Source of the DNA: Lingula anatina
Lineage: Eukaryota; Brachiopoda; Lingulata; Lingulida; Lingulidae
Assembly: GCF_001039355.2 (NCBI RefSeq)
Contig: NW_019776079.1
Coordinates: 1,399,744 to 1,456,732, forward strand
Direction of reading: 5' to 3'
DNA length: 56,989 nt
Part shown: positions 1 through 11,900 of the stretch, piece after piece
Layout of the letters: every line of letters begins with the position of its first letter
How positions within the stretch are numbered: the stretch's first letter is position 1
Notes under the pieces: generated by a model
What the model saw: only the letters and a program-made list of their open reading frames with translations
What the model was told of the DNA's origin: nothing
The model's database searches: none
Position numbers and translations under genes: made by a program

Positions 1-788
1 CCATGTTTGAGCTTGGTGTGTCTTTACTCAGCTCTGATGACCTGATCATTTCCATAGATACCGCAATATGTCACCATATATGTAAGGGGTTTGTTGGGAC
101 CAGGAGATACACTGAAGAGGTAGAGTGTAAATGGTCCCCAGACAGTAGCTGTATTGCAGTTGCAGGTTCATTTGGGATGTTGTTTGTTGTGACACGGAAA
201 GCTCTCAAACTCAAATTTTGCTTCCAAAAGGACTTGGAATTACCTGTATGTACCATAAACAATGCAAGATCTTTTGATTTTGATCCTCGTTACCGTCATT
301 CCCGTCTGGCCATAGCAACAACTGATAACTTTCTGTACACTATCAACATAAACAAGAAATCTGTGATAGCGGAAGTTGCTGTGGAGTCTAAGGATGTAAA
401 AGGCACCATTCATTGTGTGAGTTACAACAAGGATGGCACCTTGCTGGCAGTTGCTACCTCTGAGGCAACTGTGCACATGTTTAACTGTGATAATGCTACA
501 CTGCTGTACAAACTGGAAGACCATGAGAATGCAGGGCCTCGGAGTGTGGGATTTTATATAGATCTGTATCCAACTATTGTCAGGATGAGCTTCAGTTGTG
601 CTGGAAAGCACATGGCAACTTCATCAACAGATGGAATGATAAGACTGTGGCAGTTGCCGACCACACTGAATCTGCAACATTTGTGTAAAATAACTATTCT
701 GCAAAATGTGCCCATTAATAAAGTGATGCAGTTACCAATACCTAAACAGTTGGCACTATACTTGCTCAACTGGCCCACAGCAGAGTAA
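1..788 (+). CDS. WD40-repeat and SOCS-box protein, last exon (haplotype A, 5' truncated)
   Basis: This is the 3' part of a gene resembling the WSB1/WSB2 family. The reading frame is open from base 1 to TAA at 786-788. The first ATG (3-5) is internal, because the other allele reads on upstream of it (8085). The frame carries degenerate WD40 blades (for example [31 protein letters not shown]) and ends in a SOCS box: LQHLCKITI fits the Elongin-B/C box and LPIPKQL the Cullin-5 box. WSB proteins are substrate adaptors of Cullin-5 ubiquitin ligases; that role is inferred here. The assembled protein would be about 450 residues, near WSB1 (421). The 5' exons lie out of order at 5101-5639 and 6295-8387. 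The gene converges on ABCD3. WSB orthology is likely but not certain, since another WD40-SOCS family is possible. Confidence 0.8.
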   Translation, partial: MFELGVSLLSSDDLIISIDTAICHHICKGFVGTRRYTEEVECKWSPDSSCIAVAGSFGMLFVVTRKALKLKFCFQKDLELPVCTINNARSFDFDPRYRHSRLAIATTDNFLYTININKKSVIAEVAVESKDVKGTIHCVSYNKDGTLLAVATSEATVHMFNCDNATLLYKLEDHENAGPRSVGFYIDLYPTIVRMSFSCAGKHMATSSTDGMIRLWQLPTTLNLQHLCKITILQNVPINKVMQLPIPKQLALYLLNWPTAE

Positions 789-2322
789 AATATTTTGTCA
801 GAGTTATTTCAAACCTAAGTTTTGGAAAATTTTTTCGTGTTCTGGATTTTTAGAACACCATAGTGCACATCCCATTTCCTGTGCATGCATAAATGTGTAA
901 TTTTTTTACACAGAGGTTCTTGCTAGCATGTAAACTTATTTTAGAACAGCTGATTATCTCTTATTTGAGCAAAAGAAAATGATATTCCATTTGTGTACCC
1001 TTTTAGTTACGACCATACAAAAGATATTTACTGGTTATATGACAGAACCTGTGGAAGCATATATCCATTCACTTCCTTCATATATCAAGTAAAAAATAGC
1101 TGGTGGATGAACCTGGCCCAGAGGTGCCAAAATAACACAATTACAGTCTTTTTCACGATGTAACTGCCCATCATTCTCTCATTATATCTCTTTTTCACTT
1201 CGGCTTTGGATTGAACAGAGCATTTCACAAAGTAGGTGAAGGTACATTTTTCAATTTTTAACAGTTGACTGTGGCGCGAGTCCTGTTGTGTACATGCTAT
1301 TATAATCAAGGGGGAAATTATCAATAAAACAAATTTATGATAATCTGGATTTTTTTATTAGCATAATTTGATAAAATTTTGTTTTTAAATCATTTCAGTC
1401 CATAAACTTCTCTTTAAAGAGGTTTTTTCATCACAGCAATTCATAATGGACTTCATTTACATTATTTTAGGTCTTTTTTACATTAAGGTGATCAAACTGC
1501 CTCTTAAAATATACAATTTTCATTATTTGGTGGACTTAATAAACATGACTAATAACTGGTCAAAATTCATGGCCAATAATCCAATAATGTACATGATATG
1601 TACAACTTGTATAAAATATTACCAATTCCACCCCATAACATTTTCTGCCAAAAATGGCCTTTTTTTAATTACTATCATAAATAATTCTAAGTATTGGCCC
1701 ACATCTGAAATGAGTACAATCTTATGCTGAAGCTAAAACTTGGTATGTTAACAAGCATTAGAAAATAAAAATAGTAGCATGGACTTGGTGAGCCTGCATG
1801 AATATAATTTACCTGGTTTTGGTAGCAAACTTAAGTGTACAAAAAAGATGGAATTTTTCATATTGTCATTATAAAAATACAAAAATACAATGCAAAATAA
1901 TTATATTATCAAAAATAGCCCAAGTGAAGAAAAATCTGGAATGAACTGTATTAGCCTCAAAATCTTACCAGTGGAAGTACATAAAAACTGGCAAAACAAA
2001 TATAAGCACAATATACATGTAGATCACACATATCTTGGTAATTTTCTATATGAATTGATTTTTACGGTTCTGAGTAATCTTCTATCAGTCCATGTACTAC
2101 CAAACATTCAAGGTTTTTTTCAATTTAATTTTATGAACATGTTTCTGAAATGGAGAAGTGCAAATGCACCAAAAACCACCAAAATGTAATTGTTTGATCC
2201 TACTGGTATCCAAGATTTAACTATTATATGCTTTTCAACAGATGACATACTCTATCATTTAATGACAATGAAGTTTTGAGACAATTTAATTCACAATATA
2301 CAGTATCTCCTGGTGGTCTTAG
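789..2322. other. Short intergenic spacer between convergent genes (haplotype A)
   Basis: This AT-rich stretch of about 1.5 kb lies between the stop of the WD40-SOCS gene and the ABCD3 stop on the other strand, so it should hold both 3' UTRs. An AATAAA is at 1323-1328 on the plus strand. I see no conserved coding frame. It aligns along its length with 2487-4066, the other haplotype, with many small indels. Confidence 0.6.
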
Positions 2323-2357
2323 TTAAGACCCAAATTCTATGGTTTCTGGAGTTATTC
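2323..2357 (-). CDS. ABCD3: ABCD3 terminal exon, partial (haplotype A)
   Basis: On the minus strand this fragment encodes ITPETIEFGS and a stop, the last residues of ABCD3. It is cut by the N at 2358. The complete allele is at 4067-4144 and reads [10 protein letters not shown]. This fragment shows that in haplotype A, too, ABCD3 directly follows the WD40-SOCS gene in tail-to-tail orientation. Confidence 0.75.
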
Positions 2358-2358
2358 N
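2358..2358. other. Assembly join (haplotype A to haplotype B)
   Basis: A single N. The sequence before it matches 3984-4101, and the sequence after it restarts at the equivalent of position 659. The locus is therefore repeated as its second haplotype. Confidence 0.85.
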
Positions 2359-2486
2359 CCACACTGAATCTGCAACAGATGTGTAAAATAACTATTCTGC
2401 AAAATGTGCCCATAAACAAAGTGATGCAGCTACCAATACCCAAACAGCTGGCAATATACTTGCTGAACTGGCCAACAGCAGAGTAA
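2359..2486 (+). CDS. WD40-SOCS protein, C-terminal fragment (haplotype B)
   Basis: This is the second allele of the end of the reading frame at 660-788. It encodes the SOCS box (LQQMCKITI, then LPIPKQLAIYL) and stops at TAA 2484-2486. Relative to haplotype A it has HL to QM in the Elongin-binding box and L to I near the end. It is truncated at its 5' side by the join at 2358, not by mutation. Confidence 0.75.
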
Positions 2487-4066
2487 AATATTTTGTCAGA
2501 GTTGTTTCAAAATTTAAGCTTTTGAAAATTTTTTCGTGTTCTGGATTTTCAGAACACCATAGTGCACATCCCATTTCCTGCGCATGCATAAATGTGTAAT
2601 TTTTTTATACAAAGGTTTTCGCTAGCATGTAAACTTATTTTAAAACAGCTGATAATCTCTTATCTGAGCAAAAGAAAATGACATTCCATTTGTGTATCCT
2701 TTAAGTTAAGAACATTCAAAAGTAATTTTACTTGTTATATGACAGAACCTGTGGATACATTTCCATTCCCTTCCTTCCAATTTCAAGTAAAAAATGGCTG
2801 GTGGATGAACCTGGTCCAAAGGTGCCAAAATAAGCCAATAGTCTTTTTCATGATGTAACTGCCCATCATTCTCTTAATAGATCTCTTTTTCACTTCAGCA
2901 TTTGAAGCAACAGTGCATTTGATCTTTCACATGCAGATTTTTACAGAAAGTAGGTGAAGGTACATTTTCTCAATTTTCAACAGTCAACTATGGCGTGAGT
3001 CCCGTTGTGTACATGCTATTATAATCAAGAAAGAAATTATTATTAAAACAAATTTATGATAATCTGTTTTTCTTTATTGGCATAATTTGATAAAATTTTG
3101 TTTTCAAATCATTTCAGTCCACAAACTTCACTTTGAAGAGATTATTCATCACAGCAATTCATAACTGACTTGATTTACATAATTTTAGGTCTTCTGTACA
3201 TTAAGGTTATCAAACTGGCTTTAAACATCTTATATACAATTTTCATTATTTGTTAGACTTAATAAACATGACTAATAACTGGCCAAAATTCATTGCCAAT
3301 TTATCCAATACTGTACATGATATGTACATCTTGTATAAAATCTTACCAATTCCACTCCATAACATTTTCTGTCAAAAATGGACTCTTTAAATAAATAATT
3401 CTAAGTATTGGCCCACAAAAAAGGTGTTACATCTAAAATTAGTACAATCTTATGCTGATTCTAAAACTTGGTATGTTAACAAGCAAGCATTAGAAAATAA
3501 AAATAATAGCATGGACTTTGTGGGCCTGCATGAATGAAATTTGCCTAGTTTTGGTAGCAAACAAGTGTACAAAAGAGAGAGAAATTGCCATATTGTCATT
3601 ATTGAAATGCAAAGATAGTTGATAAAAACAAAATTATATTATCAAAAATAACCCAAGTGAACATAAATCTGGAATGAACTGTATTAGCCTCTAAATATCC
3701 TTACCAGTCAAAGTACATAAAAATTGGTGAAACAAATATTAGCACAATGCCAACCAGATGTATCTTGGCAATTTTCTATATACGTTGTTAAATTTTTATG
3801 GACATAACTAATCTTTTATCAGTCTGTGCAACATCAAGATTTAAGCTTTTCAAATTTTATTTTTATGCAGACATTTCTGAAATTGAGAAGAGCAAATGTA
3901 GCAAAATCTGAGCAAAAAAAATCCATCAAAATTTAATTTGTTTAATATTACTGGTGTTCAAGATTGAACTGTAATATGCTCTTCAACTGATGACATACTT
4001 TATCGCATAATTACAGTGAAGTTTTGAGACAATTTAATTCACATTATCCAATCTCACTGGTCTTAG
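2487..4066. other. Intergenic spacer, haplotype B
   Basis: This is the allelic version of 789-2322 and carries the 3' UTRs of the WD40-SOCS gene and ABCD3. No additional gene is visible. Compared with haplotype A it has several short indels, such as an extra stretch near 2915-2945. Confidence 0.6.
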
Positions 4067-7000
4067 TTAAGACCCAAATTCTGTGGTTTCTGGAGTTATT
4101 GGTTTATATTCATAACTTCCACGACCATCCATATGTAGATAGTACTGAAATATATAAGAAGAAAACCAATTTAGAAATTAATAACAAAAAAATATTTAAA
4201 TATTTAACTGCTTTTCTATATCGGGATAGATACATAAATGGAAGTTTTTTCCCAGGAATTGGTGATGATGGTGTGTGTGTGTGTGTGTGTGTGTGTAACT
4301 GACCGAAAAGTCATCTAATAATTTGTTTAATGAAAAAAGCATGTGCCTTACCTCATGATGCTTCCATAGTGACTTCCTATGAGACACTGTAAAAAGACTG
4401 ATGCCAACCTGGAACACAAAATTGTTGTTAAGTTCTGAACTCCCTGGATATACACATAATTACCTTCTCATTTCATTGCAAGAACTTGCTATCATTTATT
4501 TCCAGTTCATTTCCTCTTTCTAACAACACAGCTTCCAAGGCTAGTTATTAAACAGATAAAGGATTCACTGCTAAACTTCAGATAATTTCAGAAAAGTCTG
4601 ATATAAATACAGCATTACTTACCTCCCTACAGTGCTGGTACATGAATCCTTCCACGTCTACACTCACTGCACTAGTACACTCATCCAAGATAGCAAACTG
4701 GGGTTTATGGTAAAACAATCTAGCCATCTGAAGAAGAAAAAAAGTTGGCCATCAAAAGGAATAAAATGTTAGGGATGAACTACTTAACAAAATGTTCAAA
4801 ATTAATTTTTTCTTCCATTCTTCACTATATCAGAGAAAAGAATTCATTTGATCAATGACATTGTGAAATTCACTCCAGAACACTGAAAACAGGCAACTGA
4901 AATTTTTACGNCCAAGTTGCACTTACAAGCCACGTTGTACTAGTATAAGTTAAGTTAATCAGCTTGTGTAATAATAGTATAGTTTCATACTCGCTGTAGC
5001 CTTATTGCAGTGTTGCCTTTATTCCTAAAACACGAATGAATGGCTTATAATGAAAAGCCATTTGAAATAAGCCTAACAGGACAAAACTTTTTTTCAGGTC
5101 ATGGGGAATGTGCAAAGTTTGAAGTTGGATGAATTAGAGGGCAAAATAGATGCCCCAAGTTGGACATTAAAGCCCTTTCCATTATGTTGGCGAGGGATTC
5201 CAGGGAAAGTTGTGAAGATGTTTAAAGCATTACCTCCCAAACCTAGTGAGTTGACGCTGTGATTATCAGTCACAATGACCTTATACATGTACATGTTATG
5301 CATGTAAGAGATGTTTACATTAAACATTTTATCTAAATGATTGCATTTATCATATACATAAACTCACTTCTTCAATTTATGGAGCAGTTTTTACTGATTA
5401 ACTGCGTGAATCTTTGAAATATTCTCACAAAGCACTTTTATGTTCAGATTTGCAGAAGGCAGTTTCCAATGCTGGTGATGATGTAATATTGTGGCCTGAT
5501 GGTCAATTTATTCCCTACAAGGATGATGAACTTGTCACCAACCACACTGCTTTCCTCCCAAGGCCAGGGCGTACACCTTTGCTTGCCAGTAACCTTGTGG
5601 AGGGATTGATTGCACATTGGAAGCTCAGTGAGAGGATAGGTATGTGTAGATGAAATGAAGGGGACATGCGGATAAAATTTAATCCCAAAATATTACACAT
5701 CACTATAATCTCGTTACTGATAGATACATAAAGGAAAACGGAAAAAAGGTCTTTTTGGATTTACAGTAAATACTGATAGAACCGATTGTTTTACCACCGT
5801 CCTATATATTTGCGTTCCTATAGATACGACTAAACCCACGTACTTATAAATCAGCATACCTATAGATCCACGTTTTTAGAACTGAAGCACAGATATTTAA
5901 CTGGATTTTTTTTGGTAAAAAGAGATGGACATTTTCTCACATGATTCTTAATTATTGCATAGTACTTTACGTTGTCTTATATTACATTTGTTAAAAAAGA
6001 ACATTTCATGTTTTTCATCAGAGAAGAAGTTAACGATACCTAACTAGAGAGCGTTTTTATGGCAAAAACACATGGACATTTTCACAAGAGTGATTTTTAT
6101 GTGTTGCATTGTTTCTCGTTTTGTTACTACCTGTAGTTTATTACATTTATTACAAAAAACAGAACTTGATGTTTTCCATGAGATTGGAAGTTGACGATTT
6201 TTAACTGCAAAGGGTTTTTTTTTTTTTTTTTTTTTTGGTAAAGACTAATGCAACACTGTCGGAACAAATTTTTTTTTTTTTTTTTTTTTTTGGNTGGACA
6301 TTAAAGCCCTTTCCATTATGTTGGCGAGGGATTCCAGGGAAAGTTGTAAAGATGTTTAAAGCATTACCTCCCAAACCTAGTGAGTTGACGCTGTGATTAT
6401 CAGTCACAATGACCTTATACATGTACATGTTATGCATGTAAGAGATGTTTACATTAAACATTATATCTAATTGATTGCATTTATCATATACATAAACTCA
6501 CTTCTTCAATTTATGGAGCAGTTTTTACTGATTAACTGCGTGAATCTTTGAAATATTCTCACAAAGCACTTTTATGTTCAGATTTGCAGAAGTGCAAAGT
6601 GCAGTTTCCAATGCTGGTGATGATGTAATATTGTGGCCTGACGGTCAATTTATTCCCTACAAGGATGATGAACTTGTCACCAACCACACTGCTTTCCTCC
6701 CAAGGCCAGGGCGTACACCTTTGCTTGCCAGTAACCTTGTGGAGGGATTGATTGCACATTGGAAGCTCAGTGAGAGGATAGGTATGTGTAGATGAAATGA
6801 AGGGGACATGCGGATAAAATTTAATCCCAAAATATTACACGTCACTATAATCCCGTTACTGATAGATACATAAAGGAAAACGGAAAAAAAAAGGGGGGGG
6901 GGGGAGGCTGTGCGAGCAAGGGTAGCGAAAGCCAGGGGAAGATACACGAGCAAATTATTGGCTGCAGCCCCCTCCCCCCACTTCCAACGGGCCCTTGTAA

Positions 7001-8941
7001 ACAACATAGGTTGTTTGGAAATGCAATTAATTCATAACTTTTACCTAATTTAAGTAATGTGTAGGTTGGGAGAATATGAATTCTGATCATAGTATCTTAA
7101 GACCTCGTAAGAAACTCAAACTGCTTTTGGATAGTTTGGATTGATGATTTAGAACAAAAAATGGACTGGTAAAATTAAGTCCAGGAAAAATACAGTTTGT
7201 CCGGGTGAAATTCATTTTTTAAGGGAATTTGCGCCTTTTTTAGAGCTTACCATACCTTTAAGGTAATAAATATCAGGAAGTAATTAAGTCAGATCACTAA
7301 GTGGGTCAGTACTCGCAGTCAGACTATCACTCGAAAGCCTCATACCTGTATCCCAAGTTGATATCGGCATTTTAGCCAATTACGATGTCAGATAGATGGA
7401 TCTAGCAGTACCTGGATCTAAAGTTACATGGGTTTATGGGAATCTGTTGGTGGATCTATCGGAACGTAAATTTAACGAGACGTAAATCTATTGAGACATG
7501 TATGTATAGAGACATACAGTATCTATAGGGATGAATATTTTATTAGGACGTTTATCTATATGGCGGACCCTGAAATGAAGATGTGTGATTCAGCATGTCA
7601 TGGTTTTAAGATATGGCATTGATTTGGAATATGCTTGTATGATAATAATGATTTATTCAGCTAATATCTTAAGTATACAAGTATGATAAAGTAGATCATA
7701 GTTGTTAGGTACTGCACAACATTGGATGGGCATATGTGATAATTTTTTTTTCATTGTCAATTTATTTATTTTTTATCTATTAAGGCCAATTATATATAAT
7801 TTAATTGATTCTTTATGTCATTGTCAGCATTTATTTATTTATAATGATTCATCATTTAAGGAGTTTCTGTGTTGAAACACAGCAAGTCCCGGGCAAACCC
7901 AAGAGTAGTACCAACACCCAATGGCAGAAGTATTCTTTTCCTAGGAGCAGGGAATATGTCTCTCATGGACATAGAAACTCTTGCATTGAGGACAAAGAGT
8001 AGAAATGGGACGGTCTCCAGTTTCCACTATTGCACAATGTCCCCAAATGGCCTCCTTATTGCCAGCATTGCTAGGACATCTACCATGTTTGAGCTTGGTG
8101 TGTCTTTACTCAGCTCTGATGACCTGATCATTTCCATAGATACTGCAATATGTCACCATATATGTAAGGGGTTTGTTGGGACCAGGAGATACACTGAAGA
8201 GGTAGAGTGTAAATGGTCCCCAGACAGTAGCTGTATTGCAGTTGCAGGTTCATTTGGGATGTTGTTTGTTGTGACACGGAAAGCTCTCAAACTCAAATTT
8301 TGCCTCCATGAGGACTTAGAATTACCTGTGTGTACCATAAACAATGCAAGGTCTTTTGATTTTGATCCCCGTTACCGTCATTCCCGCNTAATTAATATCA
8401 TATATCTGAGTTTGTAAGAAGAACATCTATATTAAATTCTTACCTTTTCCATGAAATAATCTAGGTCCTTGTCAATGACACCTTTATCAATCATGTCCTG
8501 CTTGGTGTCTGGGTAGATGACCTGGTCTCGCAAAGTACCTAATGTCATGTATGGTCTCTGTAAAATTGTGAAGCACAGAAATATATTGTGAATACCTTCT
8601 GAATTGTAACTTACATATATTTTTCAAACTTGTTTGAAGTGACATCTGCTCAATTTAACATCACCCTAATAGATTTTAAGTTGACAAAGAATAACTATGT
8701 ACTTCTTTTACAACATCATCTAAATAATTTTTTTGATAATAACGAATAACTGTGTACTTTTTTACAACACCATCTTAAATATTGTAATTTATTCACATTA
8801 AAAAGAATAATTATGCATGTTATTTGATATTCCCAAAAAGTTGTCCCTCACCTGTGGGATGTAGAAGAGTTTGGTTTTGTCAGGCTTGGTCATTGTACCA
8901 CCAAATAGTGGCCAAAGCTGAAAAAATTATCATTGTTTCAA

Positions 8942-8977
<36 letters not shown>

Positions 8978-11900
8978 TTCATGAATTAAAATTTGCAACT
9001 GCAAAATAGAAACTATTAACATACTATTAAAATGAAGCAAAAAAAAAAATTCATATAACATAGTCGAATTCATTCAGTACTTTAGATCTAAACTACATAT
9101 TGCATATTAAACAGCCGACAGCTAAGAAACAGTTTCGTTTGTTCAAAAGGCACTAAAGGTTATTTTCAACCTTTTCAATCCTTAACTTTCTGTTTCTGAT
9201 TGACCACACTAGCTTTGAGTATACTAGCTGAATGAGTTATTGTGTACCTCTCCAAGTATTCTGAATAGAGAACTCTTTCCACATCCATTGGGGCCACACA
9301 CTAGCACGTTGATCCCAGACTTGACCTCAAAGTTCATCTCCTTGATAAGGACATCACCATTGGGGGTAACCAAAGGGACAGATTCAAATCTGAAAGCAGA
9401 ATGACAGCATGTAAATATAATTATTACACATATTTTAATATTTTAAAAACTAAAAGACAGGCATGGAATGAAACTGAACAACGCTAAATATTTGCTTTTT
9501 AATTTATCGAGAACTATCAATACAGAAGGTGTTTGGTCAACTATGGCACTTACTAACATAATGATATGACAATTATTAAGGTTTACAAATCTTCCTGTAT
9601 TGGTAGCTTGCATAAGGAAAGCTATTTGTGCCCTGAATAGTGCATGAGTTATGAAGTTTGGGAGGTTCAAAAGAAAGTAAGGAGGTGAAAAGATCAACTT
9701 TTTCAAAACTGGAACCCAATTTTAAATTTGATCATGACTAGCTACATACAGGCCTGAATAGTAAATACAGAAAAGGATTCCATAAAAAGTTGGCAGATTC
9801 CAAAATACACAAAGCAAACATGATACTGAAATATTTTGCACCCTGGAAAGGAAAACTACTTTCTGTAAAATGAATAATGTACAGTATATAACACATTGCA
9901 GCATACATAGTGCAGAAGTAGCAGCATTCAGTATAATCACCTACTTGATAATATAGTCCTGGTAGCAAACCCTTCCACTTCCTGGGATCAGTGGCACTGA
10001 GGGTTTTTCACCTGAAGTAAACAGTAGAACATACAATTTCAGACCATGAAAAGTCAACCACACAGTCAAAGAGTTTTCCTTTTCCTCATTAAAACAGAGG
10101 ATCTATAGTTGTACAAGCAAAACTCTTTACAGACACATTTATACCTACTAGCAAGTTCCTGATGACAGCACTATCACCCTGAAAGCGGAGCAGCTTTCCA
10201 TTCTACGTACCTTCAGCATTCTGTTGACTGGACACCATGGTTCTCTGGTACTGCCCTTTGTTCAGGTCATCCAGGACCTTCATCAGGTCTGTCACCCTTG
10301 ATGTGAACCTGCAAGTGACCAACGGTCAAAGTACAAGACTTAAACAGATGCAATTCCAGAGTTAACTGCTCTGTTATGATCTATCACAGTTTTTATTTTA
10401 TTGATATTTCCTCTCTATCCAGGATAAAAGCTGACAGCATAGATACAATTGTGCCAATTAGTTTTTACCCTGGGGGGTTATGTTTTTAGCAAACAGGTAA
10501 CTCTAGAACAAGAGAGAGAATTTTACCCAGCCAGTCTGGTCATTTCCCTGCCAGCAAGGATAACTCTTCCAATAGCTTCTGCCATTCTGACCAACATCCT
10601 GCCAGACTTGTAGTAGTCCTAAAGCACAACAAATAGGCTGTATGTCTATTTTTAATGATACTTTTTTCACTATTAAACAAGGACCAATTTCAGTTTTGAA
10701 TAATATTGCCATTTAAAACAACTTAATTAAAATCATTACCAATCCATTATTAGTTTTCCATTGACCAAAAGTTATTTTAGATGACATGAGCTGTATTTCA
10801 TTTGATCAAATGCTCTGGACTCTTCTCACCTCTAGCCTCTCACTGTGTGAGGTATGTAAGTGTCTAGGGTTTGCCAGGTCAAGGAAGGGACGGCTTACGA
10901 CCAGATATCCCACCAAAGTGGCAATGTCTGTAACCAATAATTTTACAATCAAAGAATAAACAAATATGACCAAAATTATTTGATGAAGGTGCACAACATC
11001 ATGCCCTGTAGATGAAAATAAATTAAGTTTTTTTTTTGAGATGATTAATTTTTTACCAGCATCAGAGATGGGGAAAACTTACGAGTTAGTGAAGAAACGA
11101 AGAACCTGCACCACAAGGAATCTGTAGGTCCTAATTATGTGCTTGTCTGAGCTGGTGTTTTATTTCCATTAGCCTATGATTTATTTTTATTTATTGCATT
11201 TTCACATAAACTTTGCTAATTAAGTGGACTTGCATAATCAAAAATGTTGCCAGTCTGACTTTTCAGGCGGTCATGACCGGTTGGACAGACAGTTTCCCCA
11301 TGTCTGCTAACATCAGTGGTATATCGCATAAGAGACGATGAAAAACCCATTTCACTGGAAAATACTTCTGTGCATATGGCTGAACTGATACACAACATTT
11401 TAAATCTGATGCCTATTATCCAATGTAAAATGTATCATCTACTACAATAATTCTTAAACATCAAGGTGCTGTGAACTGTGAAAGATTTCTGTAATTTATA
11501 AATTGTTTTGTACATTTACAAACACAAAATTAAGCATCCCCATGGACTACATTATGCTAAATCTTAGTTTGGATTCCTTTCATAAACAAGATGAGCTCTT
11601 GACAATGCAAAATATAAAGGACTTAAATATAAAATACCCAAGAAGATCATTTAAAATATCTAAATGGAGAAAGAAAAACATTGGCTTAAAAAACTCAGCA
11701 CTCACATTTTGCTACTATGTTGTCTATCAGTCCCATATTAAACCGGAAGTTTATGAGTGTTCTTAAATGATCCACCTAAAACCAAAAAAGAAATAGAGAC
11801 AATTCACAGTATATTTTTTGTCTTATGTTATATGAAAAAGGTATATTTGCTATTAAACAATATTATTATACAACAATGCACGTATTTGTAAATTTATATG

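Noticed and set aside
8943-8977. CRISPR-like or other spaced repeat array
   Set aside because: It is a plain trinucleotide microsatellite. No spaced direct repeats of CRISPR type occur anywhere in the window.
11503-11766. An 87-residue plus-strand frame
   Set aside because: It overlaps the ABCD3 exon 11706-11775 on the other strand and is otherwise intronic.
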